Source of the DNA: JBGSYN01 sp041750975 | GTDB lineage: Bacteria > Pseudomonadota > Alphaproteobacteria > Geminicoccales > Geminicoccaceae | NCBI GenBank assembly: GCA_041750975.1 | Contig: JBGSYN010000272.1 | Location: 1 to 10,768 of the forward strand | DNA length: 10,768 nt | Direction of reading: 5' to 3' | In this document: one piece after another, positions 1-6,680 of the stretch | Layout of the letters: the number at the start of each line of letters is the position of its first letter | Position numbering within the stretch: the stretch's first letter is position 1 | Notes under the pieces: generated by a model | Database searches by the model: none | What the model was told of the DNA's origin: nothing | The model's input: the letters and a program-made list of their open reading frames with translations, nothing else | Program-made: the position numbers and the translations under genes

Positions 1-102
1 CCGCCAAGGCCGCTGATGAAAATTACACAAACGAAATAGCCCGCAATGATTCCAGGGCTCTACCGCCCTCACCCACTCCCCAGCCGCCATGTCCCGGAGA
101 GC

Positions 103-129
103 CCGAGAGGGGCGGGTCGCCCCTTTCGG
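103..129 (+). repeat. GC-rich hairpin downstream of the GGDEF-EAL gene
   Basis: A 12-bp stem (CCGAGAGGGGCG at 103-114 against CGCCCCTTTCGG at 118-129) closes a GGT triloop. One pair is G-U when read as plus-strand RNA; on the minus strand the same position is an A-C mismatch, so the plus-strand RNA folds better. It lies beyond the 3' end of the minus-strand gene that stops at 262. No T-run follows on either strand, so a classical intrinsic terminator is not shown. The rest of 1-261 holds no gene I can support. Confidence 0.4.
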
Positions 130-261
130 AGACCTTTCCTACAGCAAAATGCACGAACGAATTATTACCCACTCCCGAGCCCGCCTCGCAGCGCCCAATC
201 GTGCACCGCAAGGAGAAGGTGCCGTTGCATCACAGGCGATGGTGGTGAGGTTGGTTCCCGC

Positions 262-2391
262 TCAGGCGACGAGGCGCTCGAGGATCTGGTGTTCGCTTGC
301 CGGGCGTCCGAACAGGTAGCCTTGCATCTCGTCGCAGCCGAGGCGGCGCAGGGTTTCGCATTGTGTGGCGGTTTCCACGCCTTCGGCGATGACGGATTTG
401 CCGAGCGTGGTCACGAGCGAGATGGTGCTGGCGACGATCGCCTCGTCGTGCCGGGTATCGCCGATGTTGGAGACGAAGGAGCGGTCGATTTTGACGACAT
501 CGACGGGCAGCCAGCGCAGATAGGAGAGCGAGGCGTAGCCGGTGCCGAAATCGTCGATGGCGATGCGGGCGCCGAGCCTCTTGATCTCATGGAGCTGCTG
601 TTCGACGCTGGCGCTTTCCCGATCGAGATAGGCGCTTTCGGTGATCTCGATTTCGAGCAGCATCGGATCGAGGCGGGTACGCGCCAGATGACGGGCGATG
701 CGGTCGGCGAGACCGGGGTGGCGGAATTCGAGCGGCGAGAGATTGACGGCGACCCGCACCGGATGCCCCTGACGTTGCCAGAGCACCGCCTGGCGGCAGG
801 CGGTGGCGAGTACCCAATTGTCGATCTCGCGGACCAGACCGGAAGCTTCCGCCGCCGGAATGAAGGCGCCGGGCAGGAGCAGACCCTGGCGGGGATGGTT
901 CCAGCGCACCAGCGCTTCGGCGCCGATGACGCAATTGCGGCGCAGAGACATTTGCGGTTGGTAGACCAGGTGGAACTCGCCGCGGTCGACGGCACCCTTG
1001 AGTTCGTCCTCGACCTGCCGCTGCGCCCGCTCGTGGTGCAGCATTTCGGCGGAGAGGAAGCGGAAGCGGCCGCGCCCTTCGAGCTTGGCGTGGTAGAGCG
1101 CCAGATCGGCGCCACTGAAAAGGGCGGAGGTTTCCCGCCCGTGCTCGGGGAAGAGCGCGATACCGATGCTCAGAGTGATGGCGATGGGCCGGCCCTCGAT
1201 GACCAGTGGCTCCTGCATCTGCCGGGCAATCTTTACGGCGACCCGGTCGACATCCTCGCGGGTCTTGAGATCGGGAAAGATCGCGGCGAATTCGTCGCCG
1301 CCCATCCTGGCGAGCGTGTCGCTGGCACGAAACACCCGAGCGAGGCGGGCGGCCATGGCGCGCAGCACGGCATCGCCCGTCAGATGGCCGAAGGTGTCGT
1401 TGATCGATTTGAACCGGTCGACGTCGAACAGCACCAGGGCGACGACGGAAGCATTGCGCGAGGCGCGCCGTATCGCGATCTCGAGCCGGTCGGCAAAGAC
1501 GAGCCGGTTCGGCAGATTGGTCAGGGGATCGTGGTGCAAGAGGTGGCGCACCTGCGCTTCCGACCGGTGCCGGGTCTCGATCTCCTTGGCCATTTGCTCG
1601 TTGGCGATCCGCAGTTCCCGGGTGCGCAGGTCGACCCGTTCCTCAAGGTCGAGACCTGCCTCGCGCAGCGACGCCACGAGCTGTTCCTTGGCCAGTGAAA
1701 GCCCCGCATTGTCCAGTTGCGTCCGGTAGGACTGGCGGCCCAGAAAGCCGATCCCCAATGCATAGAGGACGGTGAGGAGCGCCATGATATCCGTATTCGG
1801 TCTGGGATCGAGGCCGAGGCACAGGGCCATGGGCAGGACTGCAGCGGCGAGAAAGGCGATGAAGGCCGGAGGATGGGCCGGGAGTGCTGTGATCGAGCCG
1901 CCGGCCATGCCGGCCAGAACGAACAGCACCAGGGCGTTAAGGATGACCGCATCGGTACCGCTGAAAAACCAGCCCATCGCGCCCCATACGACGCCTGCAA
2001 GCAAGGAGCTTGCGGTCAGGCGCCATGCCAAGCCGTGCCGATCGGCCACGGGCGAACGGTTGCCCCGGAGCCACGGACGGACCCAGGCGACGCGGAGTGC
2101 CTGGACGATAAGACAATAGCCAAACCAGACGGCCACGAGGATTGGCGAGGCGTAGAATCCGGCGCTGGCGGCGAAAATCAGCGCCACCACGAGATTAATG
2201 ACGGCGAGTGCGCCCTGCTGGCGGCACAACTGAGCAAGGAGGATCGATTGCGCGGAACTGAGTATTTCGGACGGGGGCAGATCCGGTGCGGCGAATGGTT
2301 GGAGCGAAGGTTCCGGCAAGCGGCGTTGATCTCCTTTGCCGGCATGATCCGACGAGCCTGCTGGCGTCCACCCGGATGCCCTTGAGGCCAT
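262..2391 (-). CDS. Membrane-anchored GGDEF-EAL cyclic-di-GMP cyclase/phosphodiesterase
   Basis: The 709-aa product is an inner-membrane protein predicted to make and break cyclic-di-GMP. Residues about 60-220 form roughly six hydrophobic segments, resembling a MASE-type sensor module. A helical, charged linker (about 225-285) leads to the GGDEF domain (about 286-450). The active-site motif GGDEF (364-368) is intact, and an RxxD inhibitory site (R355, D358) sits five residues before it. The EAL domain (about 455-705) keeps EAL (492-494), NLS (550-552), E582, DDFGTG (613-618), K634 and E670, which are the usual metal, substrate and loop residues. Both activities are therefore possible, and which dominates cannot be told from sequence. 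The ATG at 2391 has no close SD (a GGAG lies about 13 nt upstream), so expression may be low or controlled by the inverted repeats just upstream. Its neighbours give no clue to the signal sensed. Confidence 0.93.
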   Translation of the reverse strand: MASRASGWTPAGSSDHAGKGDQRRLPEPSLQPFAAPDLPPSEILSSAQSILLAQLCRQQGALAVINLVVALIFAASAGFYASPILVAVWFGYCLIVQALRVAWVRPWLRGNRSPVADRHGLAWRLTASSLLAGVVWGAMGWFFSGTDAVILNALVLFVLAGMAGGSITALPAHPPAFIAFLAAAVLPMALCLGLDPRPNTDIMALLTVLYALGIGFLGRQSYRTQLDNAGLSLAKEQLVASLREAGLDLEERVDLRTRELRIANEQMAKEIETRHRSEAQVRHLLHHDPLTNLPNRLVFADRLEIAIRRASRNASVVALVLFDVDRFKSINDTFGHLTGDAVLRAMAARLARVFRASDTLARMGGDEFAAIFPDLKTREDVDRVAVKIARQMQEPLVIEGRPIAITLSIGIALFPEHGRETSALFSGADLALYHAKLEGRGRFRFLSAEMLHHERAQRQVEDELKGAVDRGEFHLVYQPQMSLRRNCVIGAEALVRWNHPRQGLLLPGAFIPAAEASGLVREIDNWVLATACRQAVLWQRQGHPVRVAVNLSPLEFRHPGLADRIARHLARTRLDPMLLEIEITESAYLDRESASVEQQLHEIKRLGARIAIDDFGTGYASLSYLRWLPVDVVKIDRSFVSNIGDTRHDEAIVASTISLVTTLGKSVIAEGVETATQCETLRRLGCDEMQGYLFGRPASEHQILERLVA

Positions 2392-2441
2392 CGACCGTGT
2401 TACACTCCAGATTTCCTAAGGTTGAACCTTACACACGGTCG
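2392..2441. promoter_or_regulatory. Nested inverted repeats at the GGDEF-EAL start
   Basis: Immediately upstream of the GGDEF-EAL ATG, CGACCGTGT (2392-2400) is the exact reverse complement of ACACGGTCG (2433-2441). Between them is a near-perfect palindrome, TAAGGTT-G-AACCTTA (2417-2431). It lies about 25-40 nt before the start codon on the minus strand, a usual place for an operator or a 5' UTR structure. No regulator is coded nearby, and I could not place -35/-10 boxes confidently. Confidence 0.45.
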
Positions 2442-2526
2442 AGTGTGTTTTCCAGTGTTTCAGAGGCTGTTGTCGAATGACACGTACGCTCGAAACTGGC
2501 GCGAAATTGCGATCGATTGCGTGCCC

Positions 2527-2582
2527 TAGTGGTACGAATTCGACGGAAGGTTCCCTTCCGACGAATGTCTTGCGCACCACTA
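2527..2582. repeat. First palindrome of the MITE-like pair
   Basis: The tips TAGTGGT (2527-2533) and ACCACTA (2576-2582) are complementary. The core is ATTCG-A-CGGAAGG (2538-2550), a TTC loop, then CCTTCCG-A-CGAAT (2554-2566): 12 pairs with a single A-A mismatch. The tip and core are joined by unequal unpaired arms (4 and 9 nt). Confidence 0.6.
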
Positions 2583-2594
2583 ACCCCATGATTG

Positions 2595-2649
2595 TAGTGG
2601 ATTTTACGCTTCAACAAATTGACTGCTATTTGTTGAAGCCAATCCACTA
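2595..2649. repeat. Second palindrome of the pair, overlapping a stop codon
   Basis: The outer arms TAGTGGATT (2595-2603) and AATCCACTA (2641-2649) pair perfectly over 9 bp. The inner arms GCTTCAACAAAT (2608-2619) and ATTTGTTGAAGC (2628-2639) pair over 12 bp around an 8-nt loop. The stop codon of the minus-strand gene (2647-2649) lies inside the right arm. As RNA it would form a strong stem directly after that gene, but no U-run follows on the minus strand, so it may act as a 3' stabilising or weak terminating structure rather than a canonical terminator. Confidence 0.7.
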
Positions 2650-4371
2650 GCGTCTCACCAGACCGGAAAATCCCGCAATGGCGAAGCCGCCGAAGACCCA
2701 GCCCACCGCCTTGTAGAGATAGTGGACGTTCCAGATCCAGGCCTTCTGGGGGTCATTCACAAGCTGCCAACTGTCCGCCAGACCCAGCTTGAGGATCGGC
2801 AGGAGAACATCGAGCGCATAGATAAAGGGACTGAAGGGCGGCGTCTTGTCCTTGATCTGAACAAACAGGCCGGTGCCGAACGCCCAGTCATAGAAGGACC
2901 ATCCGGCGACAATACATGCTGCCAGCGCCAGCATCGACCAGAGCGATTGATGCCCGAAGCGAAGGGCATGATAGAGAAAAAAATGCCAGACATGCAGCCA
3001 ACACCAGGCCAACCAATAGACCGGCTGGAGCGCAATTCGGGCAGCATTGCCCTCGCGAAGCCAGCACCAAAAGTCTCTCGGGCCTCCCGCACGCGCTCTC
3101 AGGTCTCGGCGGAACGCGCGTGCGGCATGCACCGCCTTGCGGATCGCGACCCGGCGCGCCGCCCCTTCATGGCCCATCGACCGGAGCACGCTCGTGGCCT
3201 GCTCCCAGGGCTGCGGATGGAAGACCCTGCCGTCCAAATCCCGCTGCGTTTCCAGCCACGCAATCGGGTTGTTGTCCCAGAACTGGGCGGATGTCGCGAA
3301 CCGGTCATAGGTGAAGCCGTCGAGGACCGTTCGTCCCTTGGGCCAAACCAGAAAATTGACGTTGAACATCGAGGCCGTGGCTTGCGCCAGGTTTGCCTCG
3401 CCGAGGAAATATGCGCCCTTGCCCACCAGGAATGCGCCTCGGATATGACACAGTCTGGCATCCAGCGCGGGATTGAGGTCTTGGTGTTGCTGGGCTTCAT
3501 CGCCGGCACTGAGGATTGCGTTCTCGATTTCCAGCGCCCCGATCCGTGCCTCATAGAACCTCGCGCCACCGGCGACGTAGGTTCCACGCCGAACATAAGC
3601 GGCACCTTCGATTCTGGCTTTCTCGAAATTCAGGCCCGAGACATCTCGTTGGTTCTCGATTTCGGCATCGTCTTCGGCACGATGGGTGCCATAATCGCCA
3701 TAGATCTGGGCACCTTCGAGCTCGACGTCGGCGCCGACAATAGTCCCGTAGAGCCGCAACCGACCGAAGCATCGAGCTTCGAACCGGGGCTTCCGATCGC
3801 TCGGATCGTTCCGAAAAAGGAAGCTTCCGCCAATCTCCGCTTCCTCGAGGTTGAGGGCGGGCGGCAGTATTTTGCTCTCCGCATCCTCCCCTCCCACCAA
3901 CCTGGTCCGGAAAATGGCGCCGTCGCACTCGAGTCTCTTGCCGATGGACGCATTCATCAGATCGACCGGTGCGGCCGATTCGAAGCCTTGGTCCAGAAAC
4001 AACGAACCCTTGACCTCAAGTCTTTGCGCCTCGATGCCCCGGCATTTCGAACCTCGAAGAGAAAGACTTCGGAGTATCGCGTCGGCCAACAAGATCTTGT
4101 CGTCGAAATAACATTTCGAAAGCCACAATCGCCGCTTGATCTCGAAGCCGACAAGGTTGAGCGATCCGATAATGCTTGCGCCCTCGAGGGCGAACCCACG
4201 AGGTTGCCAATCGTCTTGGCGGGTCAACATGAGCCAGCGCAAGCACTCCGCCCGAATTTGGATGGTGGGGTCTTCAACACTTCCGTCGGGGACTTCTTTG
4301 CCGAACGAGATTATTTTGTCGGCCGCAAATTCCGCCGCCAATCGCTCCTCTGCTGGGTTTTGTGCTTTCAT
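2647..4371 (-). CDS. Unrecognised protein: beta-helix-like repeats plus C-terminal membrane domain
   Basis: I do not recognise a characterised function. From the ATG at 4371 the product is 574 aa. After a short helical N-terminus, residues about 70-330 carry irregular repeats of the form A-x-I-x-G-x-L-x-L, typical of pentapeptide or right-handed beta-helix folds. The last 140 residues hold about four hydrophobic segments and end in G-L-V-R-R. Proteins of this build are often labelled 'membrane-associated oxidoreductase' in databases, but no cofactor-binding motif is visible here and I would not assign an enzyme activity. The frame stays open to a GTG at 4467 (606 aa). I prefer 4371 because the extra 32 residues look unstructured, but the SD evidence (GAGG very close to the ATG) is weak. 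The gene is divergent from the DUF1269-type gene, and its stop codon sits in the tip of a palindrome. Confidence 0.8.
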   Translation of the reverse strand: MKAQNPAEERLAAEFAADKIISFGKEVPDGSVEDPTIQIRAECLRWLMLTRQDDWQPRGFALEGASIIGSLNLVGFEIKRRLWLSKCYFDDKILLADAILRSLSLRGSKCRGIEAQRLEVKGSLFLDQGFESAAPVDLMNASIGKRLECDGAIFRTRLVGGEDAESKILPPALNLEEAEIGGSFLFRNDPSDRKPRFEARCFGRLRLYGTIVGADVELEGAQIYGDYGTHRAEDDAEIENQRDVSGLNFEKARIEGAAYVRRGTYVAGGARFYEARIGALEIENAILSAGDEAQQHQDLNPALDARLCHIRGAFLVGKGAYFLGEANLAQATASMFNVNFLVWPKGRTVLDGFTYDRFATSAQFWDNNPIAWLETQRDLDGRVFHPQPWEQATSVLRSMGHEGAARRVAIRKAVHAARAFRRDLRARAGGPRDFWCWLREGNAARIALQPVYWLAWCWLHVWHFFLYHALRFGHQSLWSMLALAACIVAGWSFYDWAFGTGLFVQIKDKTPPFSPFIYALDVLLPILKLGLADSWQLVNDPQKAWIWNVHYLYKAVGWVFGGFAIAGFSGLVRR

Positions 4372-4672
4372 GCCCTCACGGAAGTCCCCATGCGCAACTT
4401 TAGGGTTGAAATTATCGGAATTTAGTCCTACACTGAGCGCCGTGCTGGTTACGCCCAGCCTCGTCACTACGATGCGATATCATCGCGAACGGTCCCGCGA
4501 AAGGGAATGGAGATTGACCGTAGGGACCGCCGGCGGCACAAGATGCCCAGCGCGATGCAGAGACCTCTGAAGTCTGCAAAGTGTTTTGATCAAAACAGGA
4601 GTGAGCAGGAATGACCCGGATGGCCGGGTAGTCCGCTACTTCTCGTATTGCACATTATCGGGAGGAACGAAT
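4372..4672. promoter_or_regulatory. Divergent intergenic region with several inverted repeats
   Basis: This region lies between the divergent starts at 4371 (minus) and 4673 (plus) and should hold both promoters, although I cannot place them confidently. It contains CGGTCCC (4490-4496) against GGGACCG (4523-4529), a 16-bp perfect palindrome (4582-4597), and a small hairpin ACCCGG-ATGG-CCGGGT (4614-4629) in the leader of the plus-strand gene. If the minus-strand gene starts at its alternative GTG (4467), the region is shortened accordingly. Confidence 0.4.
4582..4597. promoter_or_regulatory. 16-bp perfect palindrome, candidate operator
   Basis: TGTTTTGATCAAAACA is perfectly self-complementary and AT-rich inside GC-rich DNA. 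It sits about 75 bp before the TTG start of the DUF1269-type gene, where a dimeric regulator could control that gene or both divergent genes. The core TTGATCAA resembles FNR/FixK half-sites but lacks their 4-nt spacer, so the cognate regulator is unknown. Confidence 0.45.
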
Positions 4673-4675
4673 TTG
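4661..4675 (+). promoter_or_regulatory. SD site that fixes a TTG start
   Basis: GGAGGA at 4661-4666 lies about 7 nt before TTG at 4673-4675. There is no ATG or GTG at the point where the conserved N-terminus begins, so this strong SD decides the start codon. Confidence 0.7.
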
Positions 4676-5185
4676 AGCGATCTCGTCTGTCTAGCCTTCA
4701 AGGACCCGCATACCGCCGATCGATTCTTGAACGACCTCAGGGCGTTGGAGAAGGAACACGTTCTTGAGCTCGAAGATGCCTGCGTGGTCGTCCGGGATCC
4801 CGACGGCAAGATCCATTTGAAGCAGAGCGTCAACCTCGTCGCCATCGGCGCCAGCCGCGGCGCCTCGTTCGGCATGTTGATGGGTGCCTTGGTCGGCGTC
4901 TTGTTTATGAACCCGCTTGCCGGTCTTTTGGTAGGCGGCGCCTTCGGTGCCGGCTCCGGGGCGTTGCAGGGCAAGCTCGCGGACTACGGGATTGACGATG
5001 AGTTTATCAAATCGCTTGGCAACACGATCGAACCCGACAGCTCGGCGATTTTTCTGCTGGTACGGAAAGCCGTGGCCGACAAGGTGATGCCGCGGCTGGC
5101 GCACTATGAGGCAACATTGCTCAAGACTTCGCTCAGCGACGAGCAGGAGGAGCGACTAAAGAACGCCCTCTCGATGCCGGCCTGA
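4673..5185 (+). CDS. DUF1269-type membrane protein
   Basis: The product is 170 aa when started at the TTG. Its first residues, S-D-L-V-C-L-A-F, match the way DUF1269 proteins usually begin, and the strong SD at 4661 agrees. The N-terminal half is a soluble alpha/beta segment (about 1-60), followed by a glycine-rich hydrophobic hairpin (about 62-100) typical of the family. The C-terminal segment is charged and helical, ending in an E-E-R-L-K-like coil. The family's biochemical role is unknown; its members are small membrane-associated proteins, some linked to stress. The frame upstream of the TTG stays open for 29 codons but lacks an SD and family similarity. The gene stands alone on the plus strand, downstream of a palindrome that may be its operator. 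Confidence 0.85.
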   Translation: MSDLVCLAFKDPHTADRFLNDLRALEKEHVLELEDACVVVRDPDGKIHLKQSVNLVAIGASRGASFGMLMGALVGVLFMNPLAGLLVGGAFGAGSGALQGKLADYGIDDEFIKSLGNTIEPDSSAIFLLVRKAVADKVMPRLAHYEATLLKTSLSDEQEERLKNALSMPA

Positions 5186-5562
5186 ATCCGAACCTCCTAC
5201 GAACCGATTGGCGTCGATCTCACCGCTCCCGGACATTGCCGCTCTCGGAGCGTGCGGACGGTTGAGCCCGACGCCGAACTCGCTCCTACTAAAGACAATG
5301 GAAGGTGGTTCCCTCCGGATCGCGCGAAAGTGCGACGCTTCGCGGGTTTGCTGAAGCTGCCGCCGCGCGACAAGACAGTCTCGGCTGCGCGTGAGAAGGG
5401 AATGGTCATGACGCGTGACCTGACCGCCCCATCGGCGTGCCCGATTCTGTCGACGTCTGATGTGTGCCAATAGGATCTTCTTGATCGCATAGGCTACGAC
5501 CCCTACAGACCCCTCTGGAACGAAGCAGCATGAGTTCGGTGATAGTGGGCTGCCCCGCTTAC
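5186..5562. other. Convergent intergenic stretch, no supported gene
   Basis: This 377-bp gap separates the 3' ends of two convergent genes. Open frames exist on both strands (5252-5473 plus; 5156-5572 minus), but their translations are low-complexity, R/S-rich and unlike any family I know, and neither has a convincing SD. Only weak inverted repeats are present, such as CGCTCC/GGAGCG just after the plus-strand gene and CGCGAA (5323-5328) with TTCGCG (5339-5344). I see no clear terminator with a T-run. Confidence 0.5.
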
Positions 5563-6606
5563 TCAATTCCAATCTGCGGCGTCGATCACGGCGTCAGCAA
5601 ACGCCCTCGGAGCTTCCTGTGGTAGGTTGTGACCGATGCCACCCTCAATCGTCCGATGGGCATACCAACCGGAGAACTTGCCGGCGTACGTTGCCGGCTC
5701 GGGATGCGGTGCGCCGTTGGCGTCGCCCTCCAGGGTGATCGTCGGGACCGTGATGATCGGAGCCGCCGCAAGGCGCTTTTCGAGTTTGTCGTACTTCAGC
5801 TCGCCTGCAGCGAGACCGAGCCGCCACCGATAATTATTGATAACAATCGCCACATGGTCTGGATTGTCGAACGCTCCGGCGGACCGATCGAAGGTTGCGT
5901 CGTCGAATGCCCATGTCGGCGATGCGGTTTGCCAGATGAGCTTTGCGAACTCGTTGCGGTTAGTCTCGTAACCGAGCCGGCCGCGCTCCGTGGCAAAGTA
6001 GAACTGATACCACCACGCCAGCTCCGCCTTCGGCGACAGGGGCTTGCCGTTGGCGTGCTGACTGCCGATCAGATAGCCACTTACCGAGATCAGAGCCTTG
6101 CACCGCTCCGGCCAGAGCGCCGCGATGATACACGCTGTGCGAGCACCCCAGTCGCAACCGGCAATGACAGCTTCTCGGATCTCCAGCGCATCCATTAGGG
6201 CGATGATATCCGCGGCGAAGACGGATTGCTGACCGTTGCGGAGCGCGTCATCCGCGACGAAGCGGGTCGTTCCATAGCCGCGTAGGTAGGGAACGATGAC
6301 CCGGTAGCCGGCGGCCGCGAGCAAGGGAGCGACCTCGACGTAGGTGTGGATGTCGTAGGGCCAGCCGTGCAGCAAGATGACCGGCGGACCTCCATTCGGA
6401 CCGGCCTCGGCATAGCCAATGTCGAGGCCGCCGGCCCTGCTCTGCTTGAGTGGACCAAAGTCGGGCGGTAGCGCGCGGCCGATGGCGCGCTGCGGTGAAC
6501 CCTGCGCCTTCGCCGGAGCGGGTCCGACTGCAAAGCCGGCGGCTGCGAAGCCGATTGCGGCGGCGCCGAGAAAACGGCGTCGCTGGTGATCTAGTGACGT
6601 ATTCAT
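5563..6606 (-). CDS. Tat-exported alpha/beta hydrolase (epoxide hydrolase/dehalogenase-like)
   Basis: The 347-aa product begins with a twin-arginine signal (R-R-R-F-L-G at 9-14, an alanine-rich hydrophobic stretch, and A-K-A-Q near 32-35), so it should act in the periplasm. The fold is alpha/beta hydrolase: oxyanion motif H-G-W-P (80-83), nucleophile elbow G-C-D-W-G with D152, an acid candidate at D295 and H326 in G-I-G-H-N. An aspartate nucleophile points to the epoxide hydrolase/haloalkane dehalogenase branch rather than esterases; the substrate is unknown. The ATG at 6606 is chosen because the Tat signal starts there and GGAG lies 8 nt upstream. The frame runs on to 6930, but that extension overlaps ohr out of frame and is not protein-like. 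It is the last gene of the minus-strand cluster. Confidence 0.88.
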   Translation of the reverse strand: MNTSLDHQRRRFLGAAAIGFAAAGFAVGPAPAKAQGSPQRAIGRALPPDFGPLKQSRAGGLDIGYAEAGPNGGPPVILLHGWPYDIHTYVEVAPLLAAAGYRVIVPYLRGYGTTRFVADDALRNGQQSVFAADIIALMDALEIREAVIAGCDWGARTACIIAALWPERCKALISVSGYLIGSQHANGKPLSPKAELAWWYQFYFATERGRLGYETNRNEFAKLIWQTASPTWAFDDATFDRSAGAFDNPDHVAIVINNYRWRLGLAAGELKYDKLEKRLAAAPIITVPTITLEGDANGAPHPEPATYAGKFSGWYAHRTIEGGIGHNLPQEAPRAFADAVIDAADWN

Positions 6607-6635
6607 CGGTCCATCTCCGTTAGGGTTCACAAGGC

Positions 6636-6668
6636 GCGGCTCGCCGAGCTGCGAGGCTGGCGAGCCGC
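6636..6668. repeat. Perfect 10-bp stem between ohr and the hydrolase gene
   Basis: GCGGCTCGCC (6636-6645) and GGCGAGCCGC (6659-6668) are exact reverse complements around a 13-nt loop. The structure fills most of the 74-bp gap between the two minus-strand genes. No T-run follows, so it could be an mRNA-stabilising or processing element, or a Rho-independent-like pause site that lowers read-through to the last gene. Confidence 0.55.
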
Positions 6669-6680
6669 AGAGGTGTCGGT

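Larger units (their letters stand above)
2526..2650. mobile_element. MITE-like relic with two TAGTGG/CCACTA-bounded palindromes
   Basis: The stretch begins CTAGTGG (2526-2532) and ends CCACTAG (2644-2650). Inside are two consecutive palindromes, 2527-2582 and 2595-2649, each starting TAGTGG and ending CCACTA and separated by 12 nt. There is no open reading frame of note. TA at each tip within CTAG is what IS630/Tc1-type transposition leaves (TA target duplication), so a non-autonomous derivative of such an element is the best guess. The right tip overlaps the stop codon of the adjacent minus-strand gene. An alternative is a chromosomal RNA-hairpin repeat of the REP kind. Confidence 0.5.

Noticed and set aside
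3..242. Open frame at the left edge on the plus strand
   Set aside because: Proline/serine-rich translation typical of non-coding GC-rich DNA, with no recognisable end of a known protein.
46..1698. 550-codon open frame on the plus strand opposite the GGDEF-EAL gene
   Set aside because: It mirrors the codon bias of the real gene; the translation is D/E/G/A-rich without domains, while the minus strand encodes a complete recognisable protein.
2722..4425. 567-codon open frame on the plus strand opposite the beta-helix protein gene
   Set aside because: Antisense shadow in GC-rich DNA; no SD, no motifs, and the opposite strand has clear repeat and membrane patterns.
4372..4467. GTG start at 4467 for the beta-helix protein
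   Set aside because: No SD precedes it and the added residues look unstructured; kept only as an alternative to the ATG at 4371.
4611..4631. Six-codon leader ORF (ATG ... TAG) before the DUF1269-type gene
   Set aside because: Its codons coincide with the small hairpin at 4614-4629; no codon run or pause signal suggests attenuation.
5156..5572. Open frames in the convergent gap (138 codons minus, 73 codons plus)
   Set aside because: No SD, no motif, low-complexity R/S-rich translations; the minus-strand frame also overlaps the end of the DUF1269-type gene.
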